Positions 8,859 through 16,991 of a stretch of 64,000 bases of DNA are shown piece after piece. Numbering within the stretch: position 1 is the stretch's first letter; each line of letters begins with the position of its first letter. The position numbers and the translations under genes were made by a program. Origin of the DNA: Thiolapillus brandeum (GTDB lineage: Bacteria > Pseudomonadota > Gammaproteobacteria > Chromatiales > Chromatiaceae). The DNA is taken from positions 186,001 through 250,000 of the forward strand of contig NZ_AP012273.1 in NCBI RefSeq assembly GCF_000828615.1, given 5' to 3'. A model generated the notes under the pieces. It saw only the letters and a program-made list of their open reading frames with translations, did not search any database and was not told the DNA's origin.

Positions 8859-9779
8859 TTGAACAGAGAAACCATTCCTTCAGGACTGAACCTGCTAATG
8901 GCCGGTGGCGTGTTTTTTCTGGCCATGGCGCTGCTGTGGCTGGCCTCGCGCCTGTCCCTGCCCGGACAGTTGCTCTGTGGCCTGCTCTTCGCCCAGTTGC
9001 TGCTCACCAACTACCAGCTGATTCACGAGGCCAGCCATGAGCTGCTGCACCCCGATGTCCGCATCAATGATGGTGTCGGCATGGTGTTGGGCTGGCTGTT
9101 CCCGGTGTCCTTTACTCTGATGAAGGTAACCCATGTGGTGCATCATTGCTGCAACCGCAGCGACCATGAGATGTTCGACTGCTACTACCCGGGCGACAGC
9201 AGGCTTATCAAGTGGTTTCAGTGGTATGGCCTGCTCACCGGAGTCTGGTGGTGGCTGGTGCCTCTGGGCAGCCTGCTGCTGGCCATCCGCCCGGCCTGGC
9301 TGCGCTCGCCACCTTTTCGCAAGGCGCGCACCACTGCGGCCCTGTTCGATGATTTTGGCCCGGAGGAGATCCGCCGGGTGCGCCGGGAAACCCTGCTGGG
9401 ACTGCTGTTCTGGGTGGGTGCCTTCCGGTTGCTGGACCTGCACTGGCCGGGAGTGCTCCTGCTCTATGCCCTGTTTGGCTTCAACTGGGCTACCCGCCAG
9501 TACGTCACCCATGCCTTCAGTCCCCGGGACGTGGTGAATGGGGCCTGGAATCTGCGCGTGGGCCGGCTGCACGGCTGGACCCTGCTCAATGGACAATGGG
9601 ACAGGCTGCACCACCAGCATCCCCATGTCTCCTGGATCCACCTGCCGGATCTGGCCAGGGGCAGGGATTACGATCAGGACTACTGGCGGCAATACCTGCG
9701 CTTGTGGCGGGGACCAAAGCCCTGTGGGGAACCCGGCCCGGACTGCCTGCCACGCACGGGTTATGAGGTGCTGGAGTGA
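8859..9779 (+). CDS. membrane fatty acid desaturase family protein
   Basis: The product (about 306 residues from the TTG at 8859) is an integral-membrane di-iron desaturase or hydroxylase. Three histidine clusters are visible: HEASHE, HVVHH and HHQHPH, in the usual order and separated by hydrophobic helices (LMAGGVFFLAMALLWLA, WWWLVPLGSLLLAI). The family introduces double bonds or hydroxyls into acyl chains or carotenoid-like lipids at the inner membrane. The TTG start has AAGGA just upstream; an in-frame ATG at 8775 would add about 28 poorly conserved residues that overlap the divergent gene. The stop overlaps the GH3-type gene start (GTGA), so desaturation and adenylation are probably coupled steps. 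Confidence 0.88.
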   Translation: MNRETIPSGLNLLMAGGVFFLAMALLWLASRLSLPGQLLCGLLFAQLLLTNYQLIHEASHELLHPDVRINDGVGMVLGWLFPVSFTLMKVTHVVHHCCNRSDHEMFDCYYPGDSRLIKWFQWYGLLTGVWWWLVPLGSLLLAIRPAWLRSPPFRKARTTAALFDDFGPEEIRRVRRETLLGLLFWVGAFRLLDLHWPGVLLLYALFGFNWATRQYVTHAFSPRDVVNGAWNLRVGRLHGWTLLNGQWDRLHHQHPHVSWIHLPDLARGRDYDQDYWRQYLRLWRGPKPCGEPGPDCLPRTGYEVLE

Positions 9780-11284
9780 CGGCTGTCCCTGCCTGGCAGA
9801 TCATTCGAACGCGCCTGACGCACAGCCGCAGGAATTTCCTCGATCAGACCCGGGATCTGCCGCAGCAGCAGCAGGATTACCTGTCCCGCTTGCTGCACTT
9901 CCAGGCGGAAACGGATTTTGGCCGTGAGCATGAATTTGCCGCCATCCAAGACATCGCCGGCTACCGCTCCCGGGTGCCCCTGCAGGAGCCGGAGCAGCTG
10001 CAGCAATGGGTAAAGAGAATCCATGGGGGTAGTCCAGGGGTATTGAGCAGGGATACCTCCTTTTTCGAGCTTACCGGAGGCAGTGCTGGCGGCGCCAAAT
10101 ACCTGCCCTATGGTGAATCGGGTCTTGGGGATTTCCGGCGTGCGCTGTATCCCTGGCTGGATGATCTGCTGCACCAGCGGCCTGCCATTGCTGCGGGTCC
10201 GGCGTATTGGTCCATCAGCCCGGCCCTGGAATCGCTGCCCCGGAGGCACCAGGGATTGCCTGTGGGTCTGGAAAGCGACCTGTTGTACTTTGGCAGGGAA
10301 CTGGCCGGGGCCATCCGTTCGACCCTGGCCGTCCCACCGGAAGTGGGTGGTTTTCACGAACGCAAGGACTGGCAGCGTGAAACCCTGCGGCATCTGCTGC
10401 GCAATCCGGGATTGCGCCTGATCTCCGTATGGAGCCCCAGCTTCCTGCTGGGCCTGGTGGATGCCTTGAGAACCCTGGCTTCCGATCTGTATCCTTGTCT
10501 TTCTCCGTCACAGCAGGAGCGCCTGAAGTCCGCGCTCCATGGCGGGCGCCTTGATACCCGGCGGCTCTGGCCGCAGTTGGATACCATCAGTTGCTGGACC
10601 CATGGGCGCGCGGCGGCTTTTCTGGGGGAGTTGCAGGCCCGGTTTCCCCATGCCCATATTCAACCCAAGGGATTGCTGGCGACGGAGGGGGTGGTCAGTC
10701 TGCCCCTGGAAGAGGCCGCGGAGCCGGTGCTGGCGGCATGCAGTGGTTTCTACGAGTTTCTGGCAGAAAATGGAGAAGTCTGTCTGTCCTGGGAGCTGGA
10801 AACCGGCCCGTCCTATGAAGTGGTGCTCAGTAACCACCTGGGCCTGTACCGTTACCGTCTGGGGGATCGGGTGGAGGTCTGCGGCTGGCATGGCAGTCTG
10901 CCCATGCTGCGCTTTCTGGGAAGAGGCAGGGGTAGCGTGGATCTTTGTGGAGAGAAACTGAACGAAGCCTTCGTGGCCCGGGCGCTGGATGGAATGCCGG
11001 GCTTTGCGCTGCTGCTGCCCTGGGGGGATGTCCGTCCCTGCTATGTCTGTATCAGCGACCAGCCGGAAGATCATGAGGTGGAGACCCGCCTGCGGCGCAA
11101 TCCCCAGTATGACTACGCCCGCCGCCTGGGGCAGTTGGGCCCTCTGCAATGGCGCACCCTGCCCGATGCCCTGGATCGCTACCAGGCCTGGTGTCTGGCC
11201 CGGGGGCAACGCCTTGGGGATATCAAGCCCCTGGCCCTGCTGCCGGATGATGCCTTTCTGCACTACCTGGAGGGGCACCCGTGA
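9776..11284 (+). CDS. GH3-type acyl-adenylate-forming (amido synthetase-like) protein
   Basis: This 502-residue protein matches the GH3 auxin-responsive family of adenylate-forming enzymes. Near residue 100 is the glycine-rich nucleotide loop ELTGGSAGGAKYLPYGESGL. Near residue 360 is NHLGLYRYRLGDRVEVCG, and after it the hinge LRFLGRGRGSVDLCGEKLNE; both are typical of the family. GH3 enzymes activate a carboxylic acid with ATP and often conjugate it to an amino acid. Bacterial members are largely uncharacterised. Translation starts at a GTG overlapping the desaturase stop and ends overlapping the next start (GTGA at 11281). The likely substrate is an acyl chain or acid made by neighbouring enzymes; this is inference. 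Confidence 0.85.
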   Translation: MTAVPAWQIIRTRLTHSRRNFLDQTRDLPQQQQDYLSRLLHFQAETDFGREHEFAAIQDIAGYRSRVPLQEPEQLQQWVKRIHGGSPGVLSRDTSFFELTGGSAGGAKYLPYGESGLGDFRRALYPWLDDLLHQRPAIAAGPAYWSISPALESLPRRHQGLPVGLESDLLYFGRELAGAIRSTLAVPPEVGGFHERKDWQRETLRHLLRNPGLRLISVWSPSFLLGLVDALRTLASDLYPCLSPSQQERLKSALHGGRLDTRRLWPQLDTISCWTHGRAAAFLGELQARFPHAHIQPKGLLATEGVVSLPLEEAAEPVLAACSGFYEFLAENGEVCLSWELETGPSYEVVLSNHLGLYRYRLGDRVEVCGWHGSLPMLRFLGRGRGSVDLCGEKLNEAFVARALDGMPGFALLLPWGDVRPCYVCISDQPEDHEVETRLRRNPQYDYARRLGQLGPLQWRTLPDALDRYQAWCLARGQRLGDIKPLALLPDDAFLHYLEGHP

Positions 11285-12387
11285 GCCGTTACCGCTTCAG
11301 TCTGGCGGAAGAAGGGGATGATGCGGCCCTGCGGGAACGCATGGCCAGGGATGTTCTGGAAGGCCATATCGCGGTGAGCTTCCGCCGGGACCCCAGCTAC
11401 TTTGCCGGTGCTTCCGTTCAGGGAGGGCAGGCGCAAGTGATCAAGTGTCTGGACCAGCGCACCGGTCAGCTGGTGGGCATGGGTGCCCGCATGCTGTTGC
11501 CCGCCTGGATCAATGGTGAAGCGGCAACCCTGGGATACCTGGCAGATCTGCGCGGTGATCCCGCTCACCGGGGCGGCACCCTGCTGGCGCGGGGCTATCG
11601 CTTTCTGCGCCAACTGCATGAGCAGCAGCCGGTGCCGCTGTACTACTCGGTGATCCTGGAAGGCAACGATCTGGCCCTGAAAAATATCGCCCAGGGCCGC
11701 GCAGGCCTGCCGGTGTATGCACCCCTGGGACGCATGCTTACCCCGGCCATCCACCTGGACCTGCCCCGCCGGCCGGTGAAGCTGTCGGGGATTCGGCTGC
11801 AGCAGGCCAGGCCGGAGCGCCTGGATGAAATCTTTGCCTTCATCCGCCGCGAGTATGCGCGCAAGCAGTTCGCGCCCCGGTATGCACCGGCGGATCTGGT
11901 GAATGGCCGCCTGCGGGGATTGCGGGTGGAGGATATTCATCTGGCGGTAAGAGGCAATGAACTGGTGGGGGTGCTGGCGGCCTGGGACCAGAAGGATTTC
12001 CGCCAGACCCATGTGGAACGTTACAGTCCAGGACTGGCGCGTCTGCGACCGTTGTATAATCTGCTGTCCCGGATGACGCCCCTGAAGCCGCTGCCGGAAC
12101 CGGGTGCGCGCATTCCCTATTTCTATCTGGCCCTGTGCGCGGTGGCGGAGGATGACCCCGACGTTTTCAGAACCCTGCTCGCTCACGTTTACAGCCGTTA
12201 CCGCAAAGGTCCCTGGCACTATTTCATTGCCGGGCTGCACGAGGCACATCCCATGAGCAAAGTATTGCAGGAATATCGGCGCATCCCGGCAGGGGGACAT
12301 CTGTTCGCCGTGCATTACCCCGAAGACCAAACGGCTTTCGATGCCCTGGACGGGCGCCTGCCCCATGTGGAGATGGGGGCCGTATGA
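11281..12387 (+). CDS. GNAT-like acyltransferase
   Basis: This 368-residue cytoplasmic protein has a GNAT-like N-terminal half. It includes ATLGYLADLRGDPAHRGGTLLARGYRFL, where DPAHRGGTLL resembles the acyl-CoA pyrophosphate-binding loop. It then has YYSVILEGNDLALKNIAQGRAGLP, typical of the last strand and helix. The C-terminal half may be a second, degenerate GNAT domain. It would transfer an acyl group from CoA to an amine; the substrate is unknown. It overlaps both neighbours by 4 bp (GTGA upstream, ATGA at 12384), so it is made together with the GH3-type enzyme and the large FG-GAP protein. It is the second GNAT-like gene of the cluster. Confidence 0.75.
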   Translation: MSRYRFSLAEEGDDAALRERMARDVLEGHIAVSFRRDPSYFAGASVQGGQAQVIKCLDQRTGQLVGMGARMLLPAWINGEAATLGYLADLRGDPAHRGGTLLARGYRFLRQLHEQQPVPLYYSVILEGNDLALKNIAQGRAGLPVYAPLGRMLTPAIHLDLPRRPVKLSGIRLQQARPERLDEIFAFIRREYARKQFAPRYAPADLVNGRLRGLRVEDIHLAVRGNELVGVLAAWDQKDFRQTHVERYSPGLARLRPLYNLLSRMTPLKPLPEPGARIPYFYLALCAVAEDDPDVFRTLLAHVYSRYRKGPWHYFIAGLHEAHPMSKVLQEYRRIPAGGHLFAVHYPEDQTAFDALDGRLPHVEMGAV

Positions 12388-15140
12388 ACTGGCTGCGTCT
12401 GCCCTCCTGGAAAGATCCGCGTCTGCCCGTGGCGCTGCTTCAGGCCATCTATCTGTGGTTGGGCATCACGGTACTGGGCTTCAACCGCACTCCCGGAGAA
12501 CTGGTGGTGGTCATCGTCTCGGCCTGTGTGCTGGACCTGGTGTTGCACCGTCTGATCCGTGGCCGCTGGCTGTTTCCCTTCAGCGCCCTGATCACCGGCT
12601 TGTCCCTGAGTTTGCTGGTGAACTACGCCCATGGCCTGTGGCTGCCCCTGGTGCCGGTATTCCTGGCCATTGCCTCCAAATACGTGTTCGCCATCGACGG
12701 GCGGCATGTGTACAACCCTTCCCTGTTCGGCATCGTCGCCAGCCTGCTCCTGGCCAACGATATGATCAGCGTGTCTCCCGCCTACCAGTGGAACGGCATT
12801 CCCGCGCTTGGCGTTTTCATTGCCACGGCGGCCATTTTGCTGTTCGGCCTGCGCATCCAGCGCAGTCTGCTGGTGGTCTCCTTCCTGGGGTTCTTTCTCC
12901 TGGCCCTGGGACTGCGGGCCTGGATCATGCGCCACCATATCCCTCCGGAAACCCTGATCCTGGGCACCCTGAGCGCCCCGGCCTTCTACCTGTTCACCTT
13001 CTTCATGATCACTGATCCGGCCACCTCGCCGGACAGCCCCAGGGGGCAGGTGCTCATGGCTTTTTTCATCGTAGTGGTGGATTTCTTCCTGCACATCCGC
13101 GAGACCCTTTCCACCCTGTTCTACGCGGCCTTTGCCTGGTACAGCTTGTACGGTTTGTGGCGCTTGTGGCGAAGCTGTTCCGCCGGGGGCGTTTCGCCAG
13201 TCGCCGCGTTTCGCGGTTGCCACATTCACTGGCGGGAGCGCTGGCGCACCCTGCTGGTCGTGAGCGTACTGGCCGGTGCCGCCTGGGGAGCATGGCGCTG
13301 GGAGTGGATGCCTATAAGGCCGGTGAAGCCGGATTTTGTCCTGGTGGAAATTCCCGCGGAGCAGGCAGGCATCAGCACTCATCCCGGTGATGTGCTGGAT
13401 CAGGTGGACCCGCGCCTGCGCCATGTGGCCAAGTGGCTGCTGTCCGTGGGGGATGCGGTGGCCGTGGCGGATTTCGACAATGACGGTCTGCAGGATGTGT
13501 TCATCACCTATCCCCTGAAGGCCGCCGAAGACCGTGCCGCCCTGTACCGCAACCTGGGAGGCTTCCGCTTCCAGCGCGTGCCCCTGCCCATGCTGGATGA
13601 CTATGTGCATCACCCGGAACAGCAGGGGCTGCCTTCCGGCGCCCTCTGGTTCGACCAGGACAATGATGGAGATCAGGATCTGCTGATTCTCAGTGGCTAT
13701 GGCTATCCCCGCCTGCTGGCCAACCGCCTGAAGGAAACCGGCCGGGCCGGTTTCGAGGATGTCACTCCCGGTCAGCCCCTGCATGAATTCACCGTCAGTC
13801 TCACGGCCAATGTTCTGGACATGGATCGGGATGGCTGGCTGGATCTGTATCTGGGCAACGCCATGCCGCCTTATCTCTCCGGTTACGACCGGCCCACGCC
13901 TTTCACCATTTTCCATCTGCCCCCGCCGGAGTATGAGGGTGACCGCCGCGCCCTGAATGTCATGCACCGTTCCTGGCACAATGCCGACAACGGGGGCAGG
14001 GATCTGTTCTTCTTCAACCACAAGGGGCGTTTTGAAAAAGCAGACGTGGATGCCCTGGGCCTGGGGGAGACCCGCTGGACCCTGGACATCGGCACCGGCG
14101 ATCTCAATGGTGATGGCTGGACGGATCTGTACGTGGCCAACGATTTCGGGCCGGACTCCCTGTACATCAATCGCCGGGGCAAAACCTTCGAAGCCATTCG
14201 AGGCGTGCTGCGCAATACCCTGGGCCGGGACACCTACAAAGGCATGAATGCCTCCCTGGGAGACATTGATGGCAATGGTTTCGACGACATCTATGTCTCC
14301 AATGTCCACGAACCCCTGCAGGCGGAAGGCAGCCTGCTGTGGATGAATAATGGCCGGGTGGACACGGAAGGCGCGGATGCCTTCACCGATGAAGCCACCC
14401 GGCGCAATGCCCTCAACCCCCGGCGCTTTGGCTGGGGCGGGGCCATGGGGGACATGGACCGGGATGGCCGTCTGGACATCCTGCATGCCAATGGCATGGT
14501 GGATGATGCATATGATCGCCGCTACCCCAGCTGCGAAGACTACTGGTATTGGAATGCCCGCATTGCCCTCACCGGGCCGGACATCCATGGTTATGCCGAC
14601 AGCTGGGCGGACCTGCGCGGGCGCTGCATCTTTCCCTACGAGAAGAACCGGGTGATGCTCAATCAGGGGCAGTTTTTCGTGGACGTGGCGGATCAGGTGG
14701 GTTGGACACAGAAGGACAATGCCCGGGGCATCGCCCTGGTGGACCTGGACAACGATGGTGACCTGGACGTGCTCATGTCCCACCAGTTCCTGCCCCTGGG
14801 CATCTTCCGCAATGATTCCCGGAAGAAGAACTGGATCGGCCTGGCGCTGGAAGGCAATGGTGTGGGTTGCAACCGGGATGCCATTGGCAGCCGGGTGACC
14901 ATCACCTATGGCTCACCGCCCCGGCGTCAGGTGCGGGAAGTACATGCCAGCAACGGCCTGTCCGCCCAGGGAGACCGGCGTTTGCTGTTTGGACTGGGAG
15001 ATGCCTCGTACGAGGACGACGTGGCAGTGGAGGTGCGCTGGTGTGGCGGGAGCAGGGCCGGATATGAACTGGCTCCCGGGCGTTATCACCTGCTTGAGGA
15101 AACGGTAGGGGAGCCCCTGGTTGATTCTGCCGCAAGATAG
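12384..15140 (+). CDS. RnfD/NqrB-like membrane domain fused to FG-GAP/VCBS repeats and UnbV/ASPIC domain
   Basis: This 918-residue fusion starts with about ten hydrophobic segments resembling the NqrB/RnfD membrane subunit (IDGRHVYNPSLFGIVASLLL, then FFMITDPATSPDSPRG). A periplasmic part from about residue 310 carries at least seven calcium-binding-type FG-GAP repeats of the form DxDxDGxxD: VADFDNDGLQDVF, FDQDNDGDQDLL, LDMDRDGWLDLY, GDLNGDGWTDLY, GDIDGNGFDDIY, GDMDRDGRLDIL and VDLDNDGDLDVL. The UnbV/ASPIC domain closes the protein (RDAIGSRVTITYG, then VREVHASNGLSAQGDRR). It overlaps the upstream GNAT gene (ATGA) and ends the cluster. The canonical flavin-attachment motif of RnfD is not evident. 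It could be a membrane platform for an extracytoplasmic step; this role is inferred. Confidence 0.85.
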   Translation: MNWLRLPSWKDPRLPVALLQAIYLWLGITVLGFNRTPGELVVVIVSACVLDLVLHRLIRGRWLFPFSALITGLSLSLLVNYAHGLWLPLVPVFLAIASKYVFAIDGRHVYNPSLFGIVASLLLANDMISVSPAYQWNGIPALGVFIATAAILLFGLRIQRSLLVVSFLGFFLLALGLRAWIMRHHIPPETLILGTLSAPAFYLFTFFMITDPATSPDSPRGQVLMAFFIVVVDFFLHIRETLSTLFYAAFAWYSLYGLWRLWRSCSAGGVSPVAAFRGCHIHWRERWRTLLVVSVLAGAAWGAWRWEWMPIRPVKPDFVLVEIPAEQAGISTHPGDVLDQVDPRLRHVAKWLLSVGDAVAVADFDNDGLQDVFITYPLKAAEDRAALYRNLGGFRFQRVPLPMLDDYVHHPEQQGLPSGALWFDQDNDGDQDLLILSGYGYPRLLANRLKETGRAGFEDVTPGQPLHEFTVSLTANVLDMDRDGWLDLYLGNAMPPYLSGYDRPTPFTIFHLPPPEYEGDRRALNVMHRSWHNADNGGRDLFFFNHKGRFEKADVDALGLGETRWTLDIGTGDLNGDGWTDLYVANDFGPDSLYINRRGKTFEAIRGVLRNTLGRDTYKGMNASLGDIDGNGFDDIYVSNVHEPLQAEGSLLWMNNGRVDTEGADAFTDEATRRNALNPRRFGWGGAMGDMDRDGRLDILHANGMVDDAYDRRYPSCEDYWYWNARIALTGPDIHGYADSWADLRGRCIFPYEKNRVMLNQGQFFVDVADQVGWTQKDNARGIALVDLDNDGDLDVLMSHQFLPLGIFRNDSRKKNWIGLALEGNGVGCNRDAIGSRVTITYGSPPRRQVREVHASNGLSAQGDRRLLFGLGDASYEDDVAVEVRWCGGSRAGYELAPGRYHLLEETVGEPLVDSAAR

Positions 15141-15453
15141 CGTGCCATGAATTGATCGGAGGTTTCCCGGCCTGTTTCAGGACGCAGAGAAGGCCGCTGA
15201 ACAAAGCGTGTTCCGCATCAAGTGAATTTGACATCAGTTATTGGTTTGTAGTCTTATTCGTCTCATGAAGTTTTCAGCAACAGACAGAGTCGTTTTGCAC
15301 CACAGCCGCGATTGGCGACTGCGCTGGCGCTTGCCTGCTGCTGTTTGTCACTGAATCAGGATAATTTTCAACCGGCAGCCGCGCATCCCTCTGCGACTGC
15401 CTTCCTCTAAGACTCGCTGCCGGATCCGTGACTGCCTCAACCGGAGGCATTCC
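15141..15453. other. intergenic region downstream of the FG-GAP gene
   Basis: This 313-bp gap holds no convincing gene. A 41-bp dispersed repeat lies at 15170-15210 (annotated separately). A GGAGG ribosome site at 15443-15447 serves the TTG start of the transporter gene. No terminator with a T-run was found. Confidence 0.6.
15170..15210 (-). repeat. 41-bp dispersed repeat, second copy at 37283-37323
   Basis: The reverse complement of this stretch matches 37283-37323 at 39 of 41 positions; the core is TTCTCTGCGTCCTGAAACAG. The other copy is one arm of a 285-bp element with nested inverted repeats. This copy is a solitary arm without terminal repeats, so it looks like a remnant of a dispersed element. 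Confidence 0.75.
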
Positions 15454-16377
15454 TTGAACACAACAACCCATTCTGCTCGGCCGGTATTGCTTGGCGGCAC
15501 CCTTATCGTGCTCGGAGCTATCGGCTTTTCGGGCAAATCCATCCTCATCAAGCTGGCCTATGCCGATAGTGTTCAGGTCGATGCCATCACGCTGATGACT
15601 CTGCGGATGGCATTCGCCCTGCCTTTTTTTCTGGCCGCGGCCTTTTGGCGGGGTGATGCAGAGAAAGCGGCCCATGGCCGTGGCGACTGGATGGTGCTGT
15701 TGTTGCTGGGGATCATGGGTTATTACCTGGCCAGTCTGCTGGACTTCAAGGGGCTGGAGCATATCTCTGCAGGACTGGAGCGCCTGATCCTGTTTCTCTA
15801 TCCCACCTTCGTGGTGCTGCTGACGGCGCTGCTCTACCGGCGCCCCATTGGACGCACTCAGCGCCTGGCACTGGTTTTGAGTTATGTGGGAATCGGGCTG
15901 GTCTATGGCACCCAGCCCATGGGGGTGTCGCCAAATGCCTCTCTGGGGGCCTTGTTGGTGTTGGGTAGCGCCGTGGTCTTTGCCATCTACATGACTGCCA
16001 GCGGACACTACATTCCGCGATTTGGGTCAAGGCGTTTCACTGCCTACTCCATGTCCGTGGCCTGCGCGGTGACCATTGTGCATTTCCTGTTGGTCAAACC
16101 GGTTTCCGGGCTGGCGGTTTCCTCCCATGTTCTCGCTTTGGGCCTGGCGTTGGCTCTGTTCTCGACGGTGTTGCCGGCTTTTCTCATGACCGCGGGGATT
16201 CGGCGCATAGGCGCTGATCATGCTGCCATTGTGGGTAGCATTGGTCCGGTTTCCACCCTGATGCTGGCCTGGCTGGTGCTCGGTGAGGCTCTGACGACAC
16301 CGCAGATCCTGGGTGCGGTATTGGTGGTATGTGGTGTCCTGCTCGTGAGCCTGGCCGGGATCAAGGCTGGGGACTGA
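15454..16377 (+). CDS. EamA/DMT-family transporter
   Basis: This 307-residue inner-membrane protein has ten predicted helices arranged as two EamA repeats. The first starts at GGTLIVLGAIGFSGKSILIK and the second at GALLVLGSAVVFAIYMTASG. Drug/metabolite transporter family members export amino acids or other metabolites; the substrate cannot be read from sequence. It starts at a TTG (15454) with GGAGG 6 bp upstream, since no ATG lies near the conserved N-terminus. It converges with the small membrane gene at 16401, with only 23 bp between stops. It stands alone, but as the first rightward gene after the oxygenase/desaturase cluster it might export that product; this is speculation. Confidence 0.88.
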   Translation: MNTTTHSARPVLLGGTLIVLGAIGFSGKSILIKLAYADSVQVDAITLMTLRMAFALPFFLAAAFWRGDAEKAAHGRGDWMVLLLLGIMGYYLASLLDFKGLEHISAGLERLILFLYPTFVVLLTALLYRRPIGRTQRLALVLSYVGIGLVYGTQPMGVSPNASLGALLVLGSAVVFAIYMTASGHYIPRFGSRRFTAYSMSVACAVTIVHFLLVKPVSGLAVSSHVLALGLALALFSTVLPAFLMTAGIRRIGADHAAIVGSIGPVSTLMLAWLVLGEALTTPQILGAVLVVCGVLLVSLAGIKAGD

Positions 16378-16400
16378 GAGGTTTGGAAAGCGCCGGGTGG

Positions 16401-16991
16401 CTATTCCTCCTTCCATGTCACCAACAACAGATGTGCCAGCCAGGCCCACAGGGAAACCACTACCAGTCCGGTAGCGGTCAGCAGTGCCTGGTGTTCCCGG
16501 CCGGGGGGAACGTAATAGACGGGGCCGCTGCCCTGGACATGGTGCAGCATGTACCAGGCGAAGGCCGTCTCCACGAGAAACAGGGCGGCCATGACACCGA
16601 AATACTGCCGTATCAGCCGGGATTTTCCTTTGCCCGCAAGCAGCAGGCAGAGCAGGGCACTGAAGAGATCATGGCTGATGCCGTACCAGGGGTGCCAGTT
16701 CTGCCACTGGTACATCATCAGCAGTTCAATGATGGCCCGCAGCAGCATGTTGATCAGGAAGATGCTCAGGAGCCTGCGTGAGCCCTTCATGCGCGGCTCC
16801 AGCAGCATCACGGCGGGTAGCCAGTACCAGCAGAAAAGCACGCTGCCCAACCACAGGATCTTGACCCCGGCCACCGGTCCGCCCGGCAACTCGCTGTGGT
16901 TTTGGGATTGGTAAAAAAGCAGCCCGCTGATGGCCAGACCCAGCAGGCCCAGCACCAGCAGCAGGGAAGTGGTGCGTTCAGTTGCCCGCAA
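16401..16991 (-). CDS. small multi-spanning membrane protein, unknown function
   Basis: This 196-residue protein has five or six hydrophobic helices (LLLVLGLLGLAISGLLFYQ, VLFCWYWLPAVMLLEP, GVMAALFLVETAFAWYM, LTATGLVVVSLWAWLAHLLL). The family is not recognised. The TTG start (16991-16989) lies inside the last codons of pmbA, so the two genes overlap by 14 bp and are probably co-transcribed leftward. No motif suggests an enzyme activity. A start further inside is possible but would remove the first membrane helix. Confidence 0.7.
   Translation of the reverse strand: MRATERTTSLLLVLGLLGLAISGLLFYQSQNHSELPGGPVAGVKILWLGSVLFCWYWLPAVMLLEPRMKGSRRLLSIFLINMLLRAIIELLMMYQWQNWHPWYGISHDLFSALLCLLLAGKGKSRLIRQYFGVMAALFLVETAFAWYMLHHVQGSGPVYYVPPGREHQALLTATGLVVVSLWAWLAHLLLVTWKEE

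Noticed and set aside
9538-9927. Small cysteine- and threonine-rich open frames across the desaturase/GH3 junction
   Set aside because: They overlap two well-supported coupled genes in another frame and have no ribosome sites.
12315-14783. 822-codon leftward open frame antisense to the FG-GAP gene
   Set aside because: The plus strand encodes clear FG-GAP and UnbV motifs. The antisense product is low-complexity, rich in Gln, His and Gly, typical of shadow frames.
15274-16008. Leftward open frame antisense to the EamA transporter
   Set aside because: The transporter frame shows ten helices and a ribosome site; the opposite frame has neither.
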